From the NCBI GenBank assembly GCA_031553835.1, contig JAVBKX010000027.1, positions 1 to 34,332 of the forward strand: DNA of 34,332 nt, read 5' to 3'. The notes under the pieces are model-generated. The model saw only the letters and a list, made by a program, of their open reading frames with translations. It made no database searches and had not been told where the DNA came from. Source of the stretch: JAVBKX01 sp031553835 (GTDB lineage Bacteria > Bacteroidota > Bacteroidia > Bacteroidales > Azobacteroidaceae). Both the position numbers and the translations under genes were made by a program. Every line of letters begins with the position of its first letter. The first letter of the stretch is position 1. Of the stretch, positions 17,444 through 25,800 are shown piece by piece.

Positions 17444-19654
17444 ATGGAGAAACAGACACGACATCCTGATTTGAAACGATCACTGCCTGTTCTTACAAAC
17501 CGGCTTCAGATTATTTTTTGGATAGGAATAGCGGCATTATTGTATTTTCCGGTATTTGCCCAGAATTCGAGGGACGTTTATGGCGACAGCATTATGTCGT
17601 TGGTACTCGACCGTGCCGGCATGTACCAAGAATATATTCGTACTTACGAAGCAAACCTCTATATAAAAGGGACTTCCGACGTTTTAAAGAAAAATATATT
17701 ATTACGATTTGCACCTAATTTTCTGACTATTGACAAAAAAAATGATCATACCTTGCTGGAAGTACTTGTGGATCTATCCTATAAAGAACCCAATCATTTT
17801 AAACAAAAAATCACGGCTTTAAACGGAACCACGCTGGATCCTGATTTCATACAGCATCAAGCCATGCAATTTCTCAATATCAATATTTACAATCCGACTT
17901 CGTTCAGTAATGAAATCTTAATGCCGGTTGCAAATCATGCCTTCAAATATTATTATTTTTTCCATGAAGGATGTATGGATACACTTAACCAATCCATCCA
18001 TAAAATTCGTATAGAACCGAAAATATTCAGCCAAAAACTCATTTCCGGATATTTATTTATAGTGGATCAAACATATAATATTGCAAAAGCAGATATGCAA
18101 GGAAAATTTGATTTTGCAACCTTTCATGTCATAACTGATTTTGGTACAGATCCTCAAAACTTCCTTTTACCTGCGAAAACGGAATTAAATTTGCAACTCA
18201 AACTCCTCGGCAACCATATAAACAATCATTATTTTTCTGCTTATCAATACACAACAATTGAAAAATACATTGAACCCAACACTCATAAAATGCCTGTAAA
18301 TTATGACTTAACGGATCATTACAACGTAGAAATGGATTCGCTGCCTATTGTTACTGATTCTCTTTACTGGAAAGAGCACAGGCCATTCCCTTTAACAATA
18401 GCAGAACAAAATATTTATCAAAAAAGCAGGGAACAAAAACAAACGGCCATCGACAGTCTTAATCCTCTGATGGAAAAACTTTCCTGGAACTTTGCCAAAG
18501 GCATTATTGCACCGAAACGATTTGGATACAAATCTTCCGACATGCGTTATTCGGGACTGATTAACCCATTCAAATTAGCTTATTCCAAACAAGATGGATT
18601 TGTTTACTGGCAGCAGTTAAAAATACAGCGAAAAGCCCAACGGAGCGGGCGCGAAATGTCATTTAATCCAAGCGTCGGATTTGTATTCAGCCGAAAAGAA
18701 ATGTATGGAAAACTGCCTGTTTCATGGTTATATAATCCCGGACACATGGGCGCTCTTACCGCATCAATTGGCAATGGAAACCAGGCATACAGTTCGAAAG
18801 CTATTCAGGAAATCAATGAGCAGCTACGCGATTCATCATTCTCTTTTGAAGATTTGAACCTCCAGTATTATAAACATTACTATCTATCCTTAAGCAATCA
18901 AAATGAATTAGCAAATGGTTTATTATGCAATTTTGGCATCGATTATCATTTATACGATCCGGTACAAAATAGCGTCGATATAAATACCGGTCAGCGACTG
19001 AGGTTAGATGACGGTATTTCCGATTTAGTGACTGAAAATTACAGTTCGCTCACTCCTGTAATAAATTTAACCTGGACTCCAAATCAATATTATCGTTACA
19101 ACGGAAAACGGAAAGAATATGTCGGCTCTCAGTGGCCAACCCTATCGATCGAATATGCCCGGGGTATTCCCAATATATTCGGCAGCAATAGCAAATATGA
19201 AAGAATTGAAGGCGACATACAACAACGAATACAATTAGAAATGCTCCGTTCTTTCCAGTATTATTGCGGAGGAGGCGTTTTCACTAATACCTCATCAGTA
19301 TATTTCGCAGACTTCCACAAGTTTGCACGACGTAATTTCCCTCAATCGTGGGATGATAAAATCGGAGGCGTTTTTCAATTATTGGATGGAAACTGGTACA
19401 ATGCATCAAACAGTTACGCACAATTTCACGCCATGTACGAATCGCCGCTAATGATCCTCCGCATCTTCAAACGTCTTACCAAAGACATTGTAAAAGAACG
19501 TTTTTATTTTAGCCAGCTTTACACTCCCGCCCTTCCTTCCTATACCGAATTTGGATATGGCGCCGGCAACTTTCTGTTCAATGCGGGAATCTTCGTTAGT
19601 TTCAACAAAGGCGCCTACGAATCTTTCGGATTCAAATTTGCATTCGAACTATAA
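17444..19654 (+). CDS. DUF5686 family outer-membrane protein
   Basis: 736 residues. The N-terminus has a charged start and a hydrophobic stretch (LQIIFWIGIAALLYFPVFAQ), a plausible signal peptide ending at AQ. Residues ~45-290 carry the DUF5686 pattern (MYQEYIRTYEANLYIKGTSD, FLTIDKKNDHTLLEVLVDL, KIFSQKLISGYLFIVDQTYN), and the rest alternates in beta-barrel fashion, ending GFKFAFEL. Many DUF5686 proteins have an N-terminal carboxypeptidase-D-like regulatory domain; here it is missing and the protein starts directly with DUF5686. The function of the family is not known to me; location in the outer membrane is likely. It is divergent from the Crp/Fnr gene and convergent with the epimerase gene, with a shared terminator. 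Confidence 0.8.
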   Translation: MEKQTRHPDLKRSLPVLTNRLQIIFWIGIAALLYFPVFAQNSRDVYGDSIMSLVLDRAGMYQEYIRTYEANLYIKGTSDVLKKNILLRFAPNFLTIDKKNDHTLLEVLVDLSYKEPNHFKQKITALNGTTLDPDFIQHQAMQFLNINIYNPTSFSNEILMPVANHAFKYYYFFHEGCMDTLNQSIHKIRIEPKIFSQKLISGYLFIVDQTYNIAKADMQGKFDFATFHVITDFGTDPQNFLLPAKTELNLQLKLLGNHINNHYFSAYQYTTIEKYIEPNTHKMPVNYDLTDHYNVEMDSLPIVTDSLYWKEHRPFPLTIAEQNIYQKSREQKQTAIDSLNPLMEKLSWNFAKGIIAPKRFGYKSSDMRYSGLINPFKLAYSKQDGFVYWQQLKIQRKAQRSGREMSFNPSVGFVFSRKEMYGKLPVSWLYNPGHMGALTASIGNGNQAYSSKAIQEINEQLRDSSFSFEDLNLQYYKHYYLSLSNQNELANGLLCNFGIDYHLYDPVQNSVDINTGQRLRLDDGISDLVTENYSSLTPVINLTWTPNQYYRYNGKRKEYVGSQWPTLSIEYARGIPNIFGSNSKYERIEGDIQQRIQLEMLRSFQYYCGGGVFTNTSSVYFADFHKFARRNFPQSWDDKIGGVFQLLDGNWYNASNSYAQFHAMYESPLMILRIFKRLTKDIVKERFYFSQLYTPALPSYTEFGYGAGNFLFNAGIFVSFNKGAYESFGFKFAFEL

Positions 19655-19655
19655 T

Positions 19656-19722
19656 TCCTATTCACCTTTCACCCCGCACCCTGTACCCTGTACCTTTCGC
19701 CCTTCACCTTTCACCTTTCGCC
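19656..19722. repeat. Low-complexity word tract C (TTCACCTTTCACC / GTACCCTGTACC words)
   Basis: C/T-rich tract right after the DUF5686 stop made of overlapping near-repeats: TTCACCTTTCACC, CCCTGTACCCTGTACC, TTTCGCCCTTCACC, TTTCACCTTTCGCCC. It is unlike the surrounding AT-rich sequence and sits directly before the shared terminator. Confidence 0.65.
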
Positions 19723-19728
19723 CAGAAA

Positions 19729-19774
19729 AAAACAAGCCAATGAGCGACTACAAAATCCCTCATTGGCTTGTTTT
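19729..19774. terminator. Bidirectional terminator between DUF5686 gene and epimerase gene
   Basis: AACAAGCCAATGAG (19731-19744) pairs perfectly with 19759-19772, extended by flanking A/T pairs to 16 bp, with a 14-nt loop. T tracts flank it on both strands, so it can end both convergent transcripts. Confidence 0.9.
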
Positions 19775-19793
19775 AAGTTATCAATCTGTTTTC

Positions 19794-20933
19794 TTATTTT
19801 TCCACTGTAAACTTATAGATACAACGACTGGCATAAGTATCTCCGGCTTTCAGCACTGTGCTGGGGAATTCCGGACGATTAGGCGTATCGGGAAAATGTT
19901 GAGTTTCCATGCAAAAACCAACACGACGATTATATACAATACCTTTTTTACCGGTCACAGTACCATCCAGGAAATTGCCGGTATAAAACTGAACTCCCGG
20001 TTCAATCGTATAAACTTCCAATGCAATACCGGTGGACGGACAAACTGCCTTACAAGCCAAATTATTCACATCGCCGGGTTTATTCAACACATAGTTATGA
20101 TCATACCCCCTGCCATATTTTATAGCCACAAAAGAACTGTCGTCAATCCGCGCTCCAATAGCGGCAGGTGTTGTAAAATCAAGCGGAGTGCCTTTAATCG
20201 ATTCAATTTTTCCGGTCGGAATTAATTCATTATTGGTTGGAGTATATTTATCCGCATCGATATAAACGATATGATCTAAAATGGTATTATTCGGATCTCC
20301 CGACAAGTTGAAATAAGAATGATTAGTTAAGTTCACATGATTAGCGAAATTGGTTTCGGCAGAATAAGAAATATCCAATGCATTATCTGCAGTCAAAGTA
20401 TAAGTTACCGTAACTTTCAATTCTCCGGGGAAACCTTCCTCCATATCTTTGGAGAAATAAAAGCAGGTCAGTTGAGTAGAATCGGTTTGTTCAATTTGAA
20501 ACCATTGATATTGAAAACCGCGCGGGCCACCATGCAAGGTATTATTCCCATCATTTTGGCGAAGCCGGTAAGTCACGTAATTTAATTCAAATTGACCATT
20601 AGAAATACGGTTGGCATAACGACCAATAACAGCGCCAAAATCAGTACGGTTTTGTTGATAACTCTCAATATTATCGAATCCCAACACAACATCCTGCATA
20701 TTTCCATTTTTATCCGGCACCATCAACGATACTACGCGGGCACCAAAATTGGTAATACAGGCTTCCATACCATTTTTGTTTTTCAACGTATATAAAGCAT
20801 TCTGATGATCATCGATCACCGCACTAAATTTTGAAGGCAACAAGCCTGATGCTGTAGTTTGTTCCTTCTGTTCTTGTTTACAAGCTGGCAACAAGACCAA
20901 CAATGCAGCCATAGCAATTAACATTTTCCTCAT
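19794..20933 (-). CDS. galM: Aldose 1-epimerase (mutarotase), lipoprotein
   Basis: 379 residues; interconverts alpha and beta anomers of aldoses such as galactose and glucose. The N-terminus MRKMLIAMAALLVLLPAC is a lipoprotein signal (lipidated Cys18), so the enzyme is membrane-anchored outside the cytoplasm, as is common for Bacteroidota mutarotases. Conserved motifs: RYANRISNGQFEL, NNTLHGGPRGFQ (first catalytic His region, ~131), HVNLTNHSYFNLSG (second His, ~200), GYDHNYVLN and EPGVQFYTGNF (the catalytic Glu of the family, ~313). Length is normal. It has its own near-perfect promoter, is convergent with the DUF5686 gene, and has no sugar-utilisation neighbours in this window. Confidence 0.94.
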   Translation of the reverse strand: MRKMLIAMAALLVLLPACKQEQKEQTTASGLLPSKFSAVIDDHQNALYTLKNKNGMEACITNFGARVVSLMVPDKNGNMQDVVLGFDNIESYQQNRTDFGAVIGRYANRISNGQFELNYVTYRLRQNDGNNTLHGGPRGFQYQWFQIEQTDSTQLTCFYFSKDMEEGFPGELKVTVTYTLTADNALDISYSAETNFANHVNLTNHSYFNLSGDPNNTILDHIVYIDADKYTPTNNELIPTGKIESIKGTPLDFTTPAAIGARIDDSSFVAIKYGRGYDHNYVLNKPGDVNNLACKAVCPSTGIALEVYTIEPGVQFYTGNFLDGTVTGKKGIVYNRRVGFCMETQHFPDTPNRPEFPSTVLKAGDTYASRCIYKFTVEK

Positions 20934-20961
20934 AACATTGTATTTTTTTAATAAGTAAACG

Positions 20962-20993
20962 CAAATGTAATTACTTTTTTAGAATGATACAAA
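20962..20993 (-). promoter_or_regulatory. galM promoter
   Basis: On the minus strand TTTG (20993-20990), a 20-nt spacer and TACATTTG (20969-20962) match the Bacteroidota consensus exactly. The -33 box overlaps the T tract of the upstream PAP2-gene terminator. Confidence 0.82.
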
Positions 20994-20997
20994 AAAA

Positions 20998-21068
20998 TTG
21001 AGAATGGGGAGTGGAGAATGGAGAGTTAGTCTCCGAATTCTTTCATTCTCAATACTCAATTCTCTACT
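20998..21068 (-). repeat. Low-complexity word tract D (GGAGAATGG words)
   Basis: Words GAGAATGGGGAGTGGAGAATGG then TTCATTCTCAATACTCAATT form two oppositely oriented halves. TTGAGAATG (20998-21006) pairs perfectly with CATTCTCAA (21044-21052) over a 37-nt loop, and seven T residues follow on the minus strand. The tract therefore probably works as the PAP2-gene terminator. Confidence 0.6.
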
Positions 21069-21071
21069 GAA

Positions 21072-21827
21072 TCAAAACCGGGCAGACAAACTCAAACCTC
21101 CTCCATTTACGGATGCAAACGGAACAATCATGGCATGATCCAACTTCGTTCCTTTATACCATTTCCGGATTTCCGGATACAACCAGTAGGCTGCTTTTGT
21201 ACTTAAAATTCCAATACCTGCACCTGCCAGTACATCCGAAAACCAATGTTTGTTATTGTATATCCTCAACGCCCCGGTACAAGTAGCGATGGCATAACCT
21301 CCCACTCCATACCAAATCGATTGATCTTTATATTCCTGATACATAAATTCAGCTCCAACAAATGCTAAAGCGGTATGCATAGATGGAAAAGACTGGTCAT
21401 TACTTCCATCCGGACGTTCCACGCCGGTAACTGATTTCAACGTATATGTTGTACCGGCAGCTAAAATTCCGGCAGTACCCAAAATAACGGAACGATCCAC
21501 GAAATTATGTTTTCCTCTTATACCACACCAATTAAAGACATAAACAGAAGCCGGCGGTAATGCCCACAAATAATCATCGGCAGAAGTATGAACATCTTTT
21601 TTTACTGCGGCATCCCGGATTTTTTCGTCCAACCGGCCATCCACCGTGCCATAAATACCGGCAGCCAATAATACTCCGGGAAGTATCAATTGTTGAGGAG
21701 AGAACGAAATGCCTGAAGTTGTTTCCGGATATGCACTTTTTATGCGCAACGAATTAGACACAATCGAATCGTTTTGAGCAACCATTCCTATCGGCAATAG
21801 GATCAACCAACAAAGCAAATTTCTCAT
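21072..21827 (-). CDS. PAP2-superfamily phosphatase
   Basis: 252 residues from the ATG at 21827; a 267-residue frame reaching 21875 is less likely because its extra residues lie within dgkA and the shorter start opens into a signal (MRNLLCWLILLPIGMVAQ). The three PAP2 motifs are clear: K-x6-RP in LKSVTGVERP (~130-138), PSMH in QSFPSMHTALAF (~146) and R-x5-H-x3-D in RIYNNKHWFSDVLAG (~188-198). Such enzymes dephosphorylate undecaprenyl pyrophosphate, phosphatidate or lipid A at the periplasmic face; which one is not visible. The C-terminus ends LSLSARF after a beta-like stretch, an unusual tail. Its ATG overlaps the dgkA stop (ATGA), so kinase and phosphatase are translationally coupled. Confidence 0.88.
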   Translation of the reverse strand: MRNLLCWLILLPIGMVAQNDSIVSNSLRIKSAYPETTSGISFSPQQLILPGVLLAAGIYGTVDGRLDEKIRDAAVKKDVHTSADDYLWALPPASVYVFNWCGIRGKHNFVDRSVILGTAGILAAGTTYTLKSVTGVERPDGSNDQSFPSMHTALAFVGAEFMYQEYKDQSIWYGVGGYAIATCTGALRIYNNKHWFSDVLAGAGIGILSTKAAYWLYPEIRKWYKGTKLDHAMIVPFASVNGGGLSLSARF

Positions 21828-22213
21828 ACGTGAAATTTTATTAAATCGATAATGTGAGGAATAAAAATGATACAACCCACAATAACAGCAATCACAGCAG
21901 ACAATAATACTGCTGCTGCTGCCACATCTTTAATGCGCTTGATCCGCAGATCATATTCAGGTAAAATAAGATCACAAATGTATTCAATTCCGGTATTCAG
22001 GGCTTCTGCACAAAGTACTACGGCAATCATAATCAACACGGCAATCCATTCGATCGTGGTGACCTGAAAAAAAACGCACGCCACAATAGCCAGGATTGTC
22101 ACAAACAAATGAAAGCGAAAATTTCGCTCCTGGCAAAACAACACCTTCAATCCATGAAAGGCGACAGCAAAACTGCTAAGTTGAGATTGTTTTTTAGGTG
22201 AATCTGGAGTCAT
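21824..22213 (-). CDS. dgkA: DgkA-type diacylglycerol/undecaprenol kinase
   Basis: 129 residues from the ATG at 22213 (139 if the upstream ATG at 22243 is used). The shorter start is preferred because a consensus -7 box lies at 22237-22230, inside the longer version. It is a small integral membrane kinase with about three to four helices. Family motifs: AFHGLKVLFCQERNFRFHL, the catalytic CAEALNTGIEYICD (Glu and Asn of E-x2-NT-x-IE) and RIKDVAAAAVLL. Proteobacterial DgkA phosphorylates diacylglycerol, while Gram-positive homologues phosphorylate undecaprenol; the substrate here is unresolved. Its end overlaps the PAP2 phosphatase start, pointing to joint lipid-carrier or phospholipid recycling. 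Confidence 0.9.
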   Translation of the reverse strand: MTPDSPKKQSQLSSFAVAFHGLKVLFCQERNFRFHLFVTILAIVACVFFQVTTIEWIAVLIMIAVVLCAEALNTGIEYICDLILPEYDLRIKRIKDVAAAAVLLSAVIAVIVGCIIFIPHIIDLIKFHV

Positions 22214-22229
22214 TCCTCTTTCTTTTCGG

Positions 22230-22237
22230 CAAAAATA
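22230..22237 (-). promoter_or_regulatory. dgkA promoter (-7 box)
   Basis: TATTTTTG on the minus strand fits TAnnTTTG. A weak ATTG -33 candidate lies 19 nt upstream (22260-22257). It decides between the two possible dgkA starts in favour of 22213. Confidence 0.5.
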
Positions 22238-22292
22238 CCGCATTTATTTTGAAAATCAATGAAGATACATCAAAAGGTTTCTTCCTAAATTT

Positions 22293-22371
22293 AAAAAGAA
22301 TAAGGGTATTCTCACGAACACCCTAATCCAATCTTTGTTAACCTTAAATCTAATACTATTATGAAAAAACC
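22293..22371 (-). ncRNA. Candidate small RNA (~80 nt) between trxA and dgkA
   Basis: A promoter (22378-22410) is followed by about 45 nt without a convincing ORF, then a hairpin with a GUGA loop and a U-rich end. Promoter to terminator gives a transcript of about 75-80 nt. Alternatively the hairpin only terminates trxA and the -7 box is fortuitous. Confidence 0.4.
22303..22324 (-). terminator. Terminator downstream of trxA / candidate sRNA
   Basis: On the minus strand AGGGTGTTC-GTGA-GAATACCCT forms a 9-bp stem (one G-U pair) closed by a GNRA-type tetraloop and followed by TATTCTTTTT. Confidence 0.8.
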
Positions 22372-22377
22372 ACGATG

Positions 22378-22410
22378 CAAAGATACTGCGTTACAGGTAG
22401 CTTCACCAAG
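22378..22410 (-). promoter_or_regulatory. Promoter of candidate sRNA
   Basis: On the minus strand TATCTTTG (22385-22378) is a perfect -7 box, with CTTG (one mismatch to TTTG) at 22410-22407 after a 21-nt spacer. There is no protein start within the following 90 nt that makes sense. Confidence 0.5.
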
Positions 22411-22470
22411 TTTTTTTTCGTAATTAGTGTTAATTTTCCCGGATAGTTTTACTAATAATCCATAACATGA

Positions 22471-22785
22471 TTAAAGCAAAGCCTTGATCTTATCTTCTAT
22501 CACACTTTTTTGCGCTGCTCCTACATGCTTATCCACTAATTCTCCATTTTTAAAAAATAAAATGGTCGGAATATTACGAATGCCAAATTGTCCGACAACT
22601 TCATCATTTTCGTCCACATTCATTTTGCCGACATTTATTTTTCCTGCATACTCTTCCGCCAATTCGGAAATAATCGGCGCTATCATCATACATGGGCCAC
22701 ACCATGATGCCCAAAAATCAACCACTAAGGGTTTGTCCCCTTTCACCAATCCTGCAAAATTTGCATCTGTTACTTCTAAAGCCAT
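22471..22785 (-). CDS. trxA: Thioredoxin
   Basis: 104 residues, the normal size for a cytoplasmic thioredoxin that reduces protein disulfides with thioredoxin reductase. The active site is WASWCGPCM with C29 and C32; the cis-proline loop appears as IRNIPTILFF, and the fold signatures VVDFWASW and VGKMNVDEN are present. No signal peptide. It starts 67 bp after the dnaE stop on the same strand with no recognisable TAnnTTTG box between them, so it is probably co-transcribed with dnaE. Confidence 0.96.
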   Translation of the reverse strand: MALEVTDANFAGLVKGDKPLVVDFWASWCGPCMMIAPIISELAEEYAGKINVGKMNVDENDEVVGQFGIRNIPTILFFKNGELVDKHVGAAQKSVIEDKIKALL

Positions 22786-22852
22786 GATTCTATTATTTAA
22801 TTTATTCTGTCATTTTATTTTACGCACAATTTATAACATAAAATGTACGCCA

Positions 22853-25800
22853 TTAGTTTATCGTAAATTTCATCTCTCGTTCTTCCAAATATTGTACCAA
22901 AGATCGCGACACTGAAAATTTGGATTGGCCGGCTTTCATGACAACCACCCGGTTTTCGTCTAACACCGAAAAATACAACGATGTTTCCCCCGGACAGCCT
23001 TTGATCAAGGACGACAATCCTGCAGTTAAATCGCCATCAATTGAAAGCAGCGGCAAGTGTACCGTAAACTTCTCAATTAAGCGGTCTTTTACAGCCGGCA
23101 ATTGTTCGACAGAAGCAATCTTCAAATCCAGATTATCTTCATTTCCCCAACGTCCCTGCACTTTTCCACGAATCAACAAATACATATTGGGTATGCCATA
23201 TTTTCCAAAGTTAATGTAATCATCCCCAAATAGAAAAATTTCGGCGCTTCCCGAATAATCTTCAATTTTCATTACTCCGAAGTGTTGTCCTTTCTTACTA
23301 ATACCTTGTCGAAAATTAGTAACAAGCCCTCCCATAATTAAATTCTTTCCTTTGAGAGATTCTTTATCTTCGGAAAGTTCTTTCATGGTAGCATTGCAAA
23401 CATGATTCAGTATGATATAGTAATCATCCAACGGATGTGATGACAAATAAATGCCTACCAGGTCTTTTTCTTTATTTAACCGCTCCAATGTACCCCAGGT
23501 TTCGGCGAAAGGGATTTCCGGCTTACTGATTTCTACAGAATCAAAGCCACCGAACAACGAATTTGTCGCTTCGCTTTTGTCTGACTGATACCGGCTTCCA
23601 TACCGGATTAATGTTTCTAAAAAAAGTTCCCCCTTACTGTTATCTGAAAAATATTGCTCCCGTTTCACTTCCTGAAAATTATCAAATGCCCCTGACAAAG
23701 CAAGCGCTTCGAGGCATCGTTTATTACAGGCAGTCAAATTGACCCGTTCCACAAAATCGAAAATCCCTTTGAAGGGGCCATTCATTTCCCGTTCCAGGAT
23801 AATCGTTTCCACAGCGCCGGTACCCACGCCTTTCACACCACCAAGTCCAAACCGGATATCACCATCTTTATTAACCGTAAAAGTCAAATCCGACTCATTC
23901 ACATCCGGACCTTTTACCCCAATACCCATGGAACGGCATTCGTCCATAAATTTGGTAATTTCACCAATATCATCCTTATTGCGCGTTAAGTTCGCCGCCA
24001 TAAATTCGGCGGGATAATGCGCTTTCAGGTAAGCGGTTTGATACGACACCCACGAATAACAGGTAGCATGAGATTTATTAAAAGCATATTTAGCAAATTC
24101 CGCCCAATCGCTCCATATTTTTTCCAATTTATTTTGTGGGCCAAAACCGCGTTTAGAAGCGCCATCCAGAAATTTCTCTTTCAGGGCAGCCATTTTGTCA
24201 ACCATTTTTTTACCCATGGCTTTACGCAATTCATCGGATTGCCCACGGGTAAACCCGGCCAAATCTCGGCTCAATAACATCACCTGTTCCTGATAAACCG
24301 TAATTCCATACGTTTCTTTCAACCGGGATTCCATTTTGGGAAAATCGTAAGTGATATCCTTGCGGCCATGTTTTCTTTCCACAAAATCAGGAATATACGC
24401 CATGGGGCCTGGGCGGTATAGCGCATTCATCGCTATCAAATCTTCGAATTTGGTCGGCTTCAATTCCCGCAAATATTTTTGCATTCCGGCCGATTCAAAC
24501 TGAAAAGTCCCCACAGTCTGTCCTTTACTATACAACTCATACGTTTTTTCATCATCAATCGGAATCTTATCAATCTCAATACTAATTCCTTTCGATTTTT
24601 TGATATTTGATAAAGCCTCATTAATAATGGAAAGGGTCTTCAAACCAAGGAAGTCCATCTTGATTAATCCGACTGACTCAATGACCGATCCTTCGTATTG
24701 TGTAACAAGAACATCTTCATTACTGCCTTTTTCTTTCGCAGTACTCAACGGAACAAAATTAGTAAGGTCTTCGGCTCCAATAATAACGCCACAGGCATGC
24801 ACCCCAATTTGCCTGACCGTACCTTCCAACATTTCCGCATACTTCAATGTATCCGAAAGATTCTGATCATAAGAATGCCGGGCTTCCTGTAATTCAGGTA
24901 CATATCGTAAACAATTCTTAATGTTGACTTTCGGCGCTTTCCCTGAATCATCTTCGGGGAAACGATCCGGAATTAGTTTGGTAAGTCGTTCTGCTTCTGA
25001 AAGTGGTAACCGTTGAACACGGGCGACATCTTTGATCGACGATTTAGTGGCCATTGTTCCATACGTAATAATATGGGCCACCTTTTCCTTCCCATATTTA
25101 TCTGTCACCCAACGTAATACTTTTTCCCGGCCATCGTCATCAAAATCAATATCAATATCAGGCATGGAAATCCGGTCAGGATTGAGAAAACGTTCAAACA
25201 GCAAATCATATTTCAACGGATCAATATCCGTAATGCCCAAACAATAAGCCACAGCCGATCCGGCAGCCGATCCACGTCCGGGGCCTACAGAAACGCCCAT
25301 ATCGCGTGCGGCTTGAATAAAATCCTGCACAATAAGAAAATATCCCGGAAAACCCATCGTTTTCATGGTTTCCAGCTCAAATTCGATCCGTTCAGCGACA
25401 TCCGGCGGAATCGGATCTCCATAGCGCTCTTTTGCTTTTTCAAAGGTCAAAGCTTTCAAATAATCCGCTTCAAACTTGATGCGAATTACTTTATCATAAC
25501 CTCCCAATTTATCGAAACGCTGCCCGTCTTCTTTGTTAAATTCGGAACGAAGTTCTTCTTCCGTATATTTTGCACGATAATCCAATTCGCTGCCAAAGGC
25601 ATCCGGAATAGGGAACACCGGCATAATCGCATCAGAATTGATGTCATAAAATTCCACCTTAGCAGCAATTTCCAAGGTATTTTGGAGCGCTTCCGGAATA
25701 TCCTGAAAAATGAGCGACATTTCTTCCGGCGTTTTCAACCATTCCTGCTTGGTATAACGCATCCGTTCCGGATCATCCAAATCTTTTCCTGTACTCAGGC

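Noticed and set aside
19551..20225. 224-codon plus-strand frame spanning the DUF5686 end, tract C, the terminator and galM
   Set aside because: It crosses a strong terminator and runs antisense through galM; it is long only because the reverse frame lacks stops.
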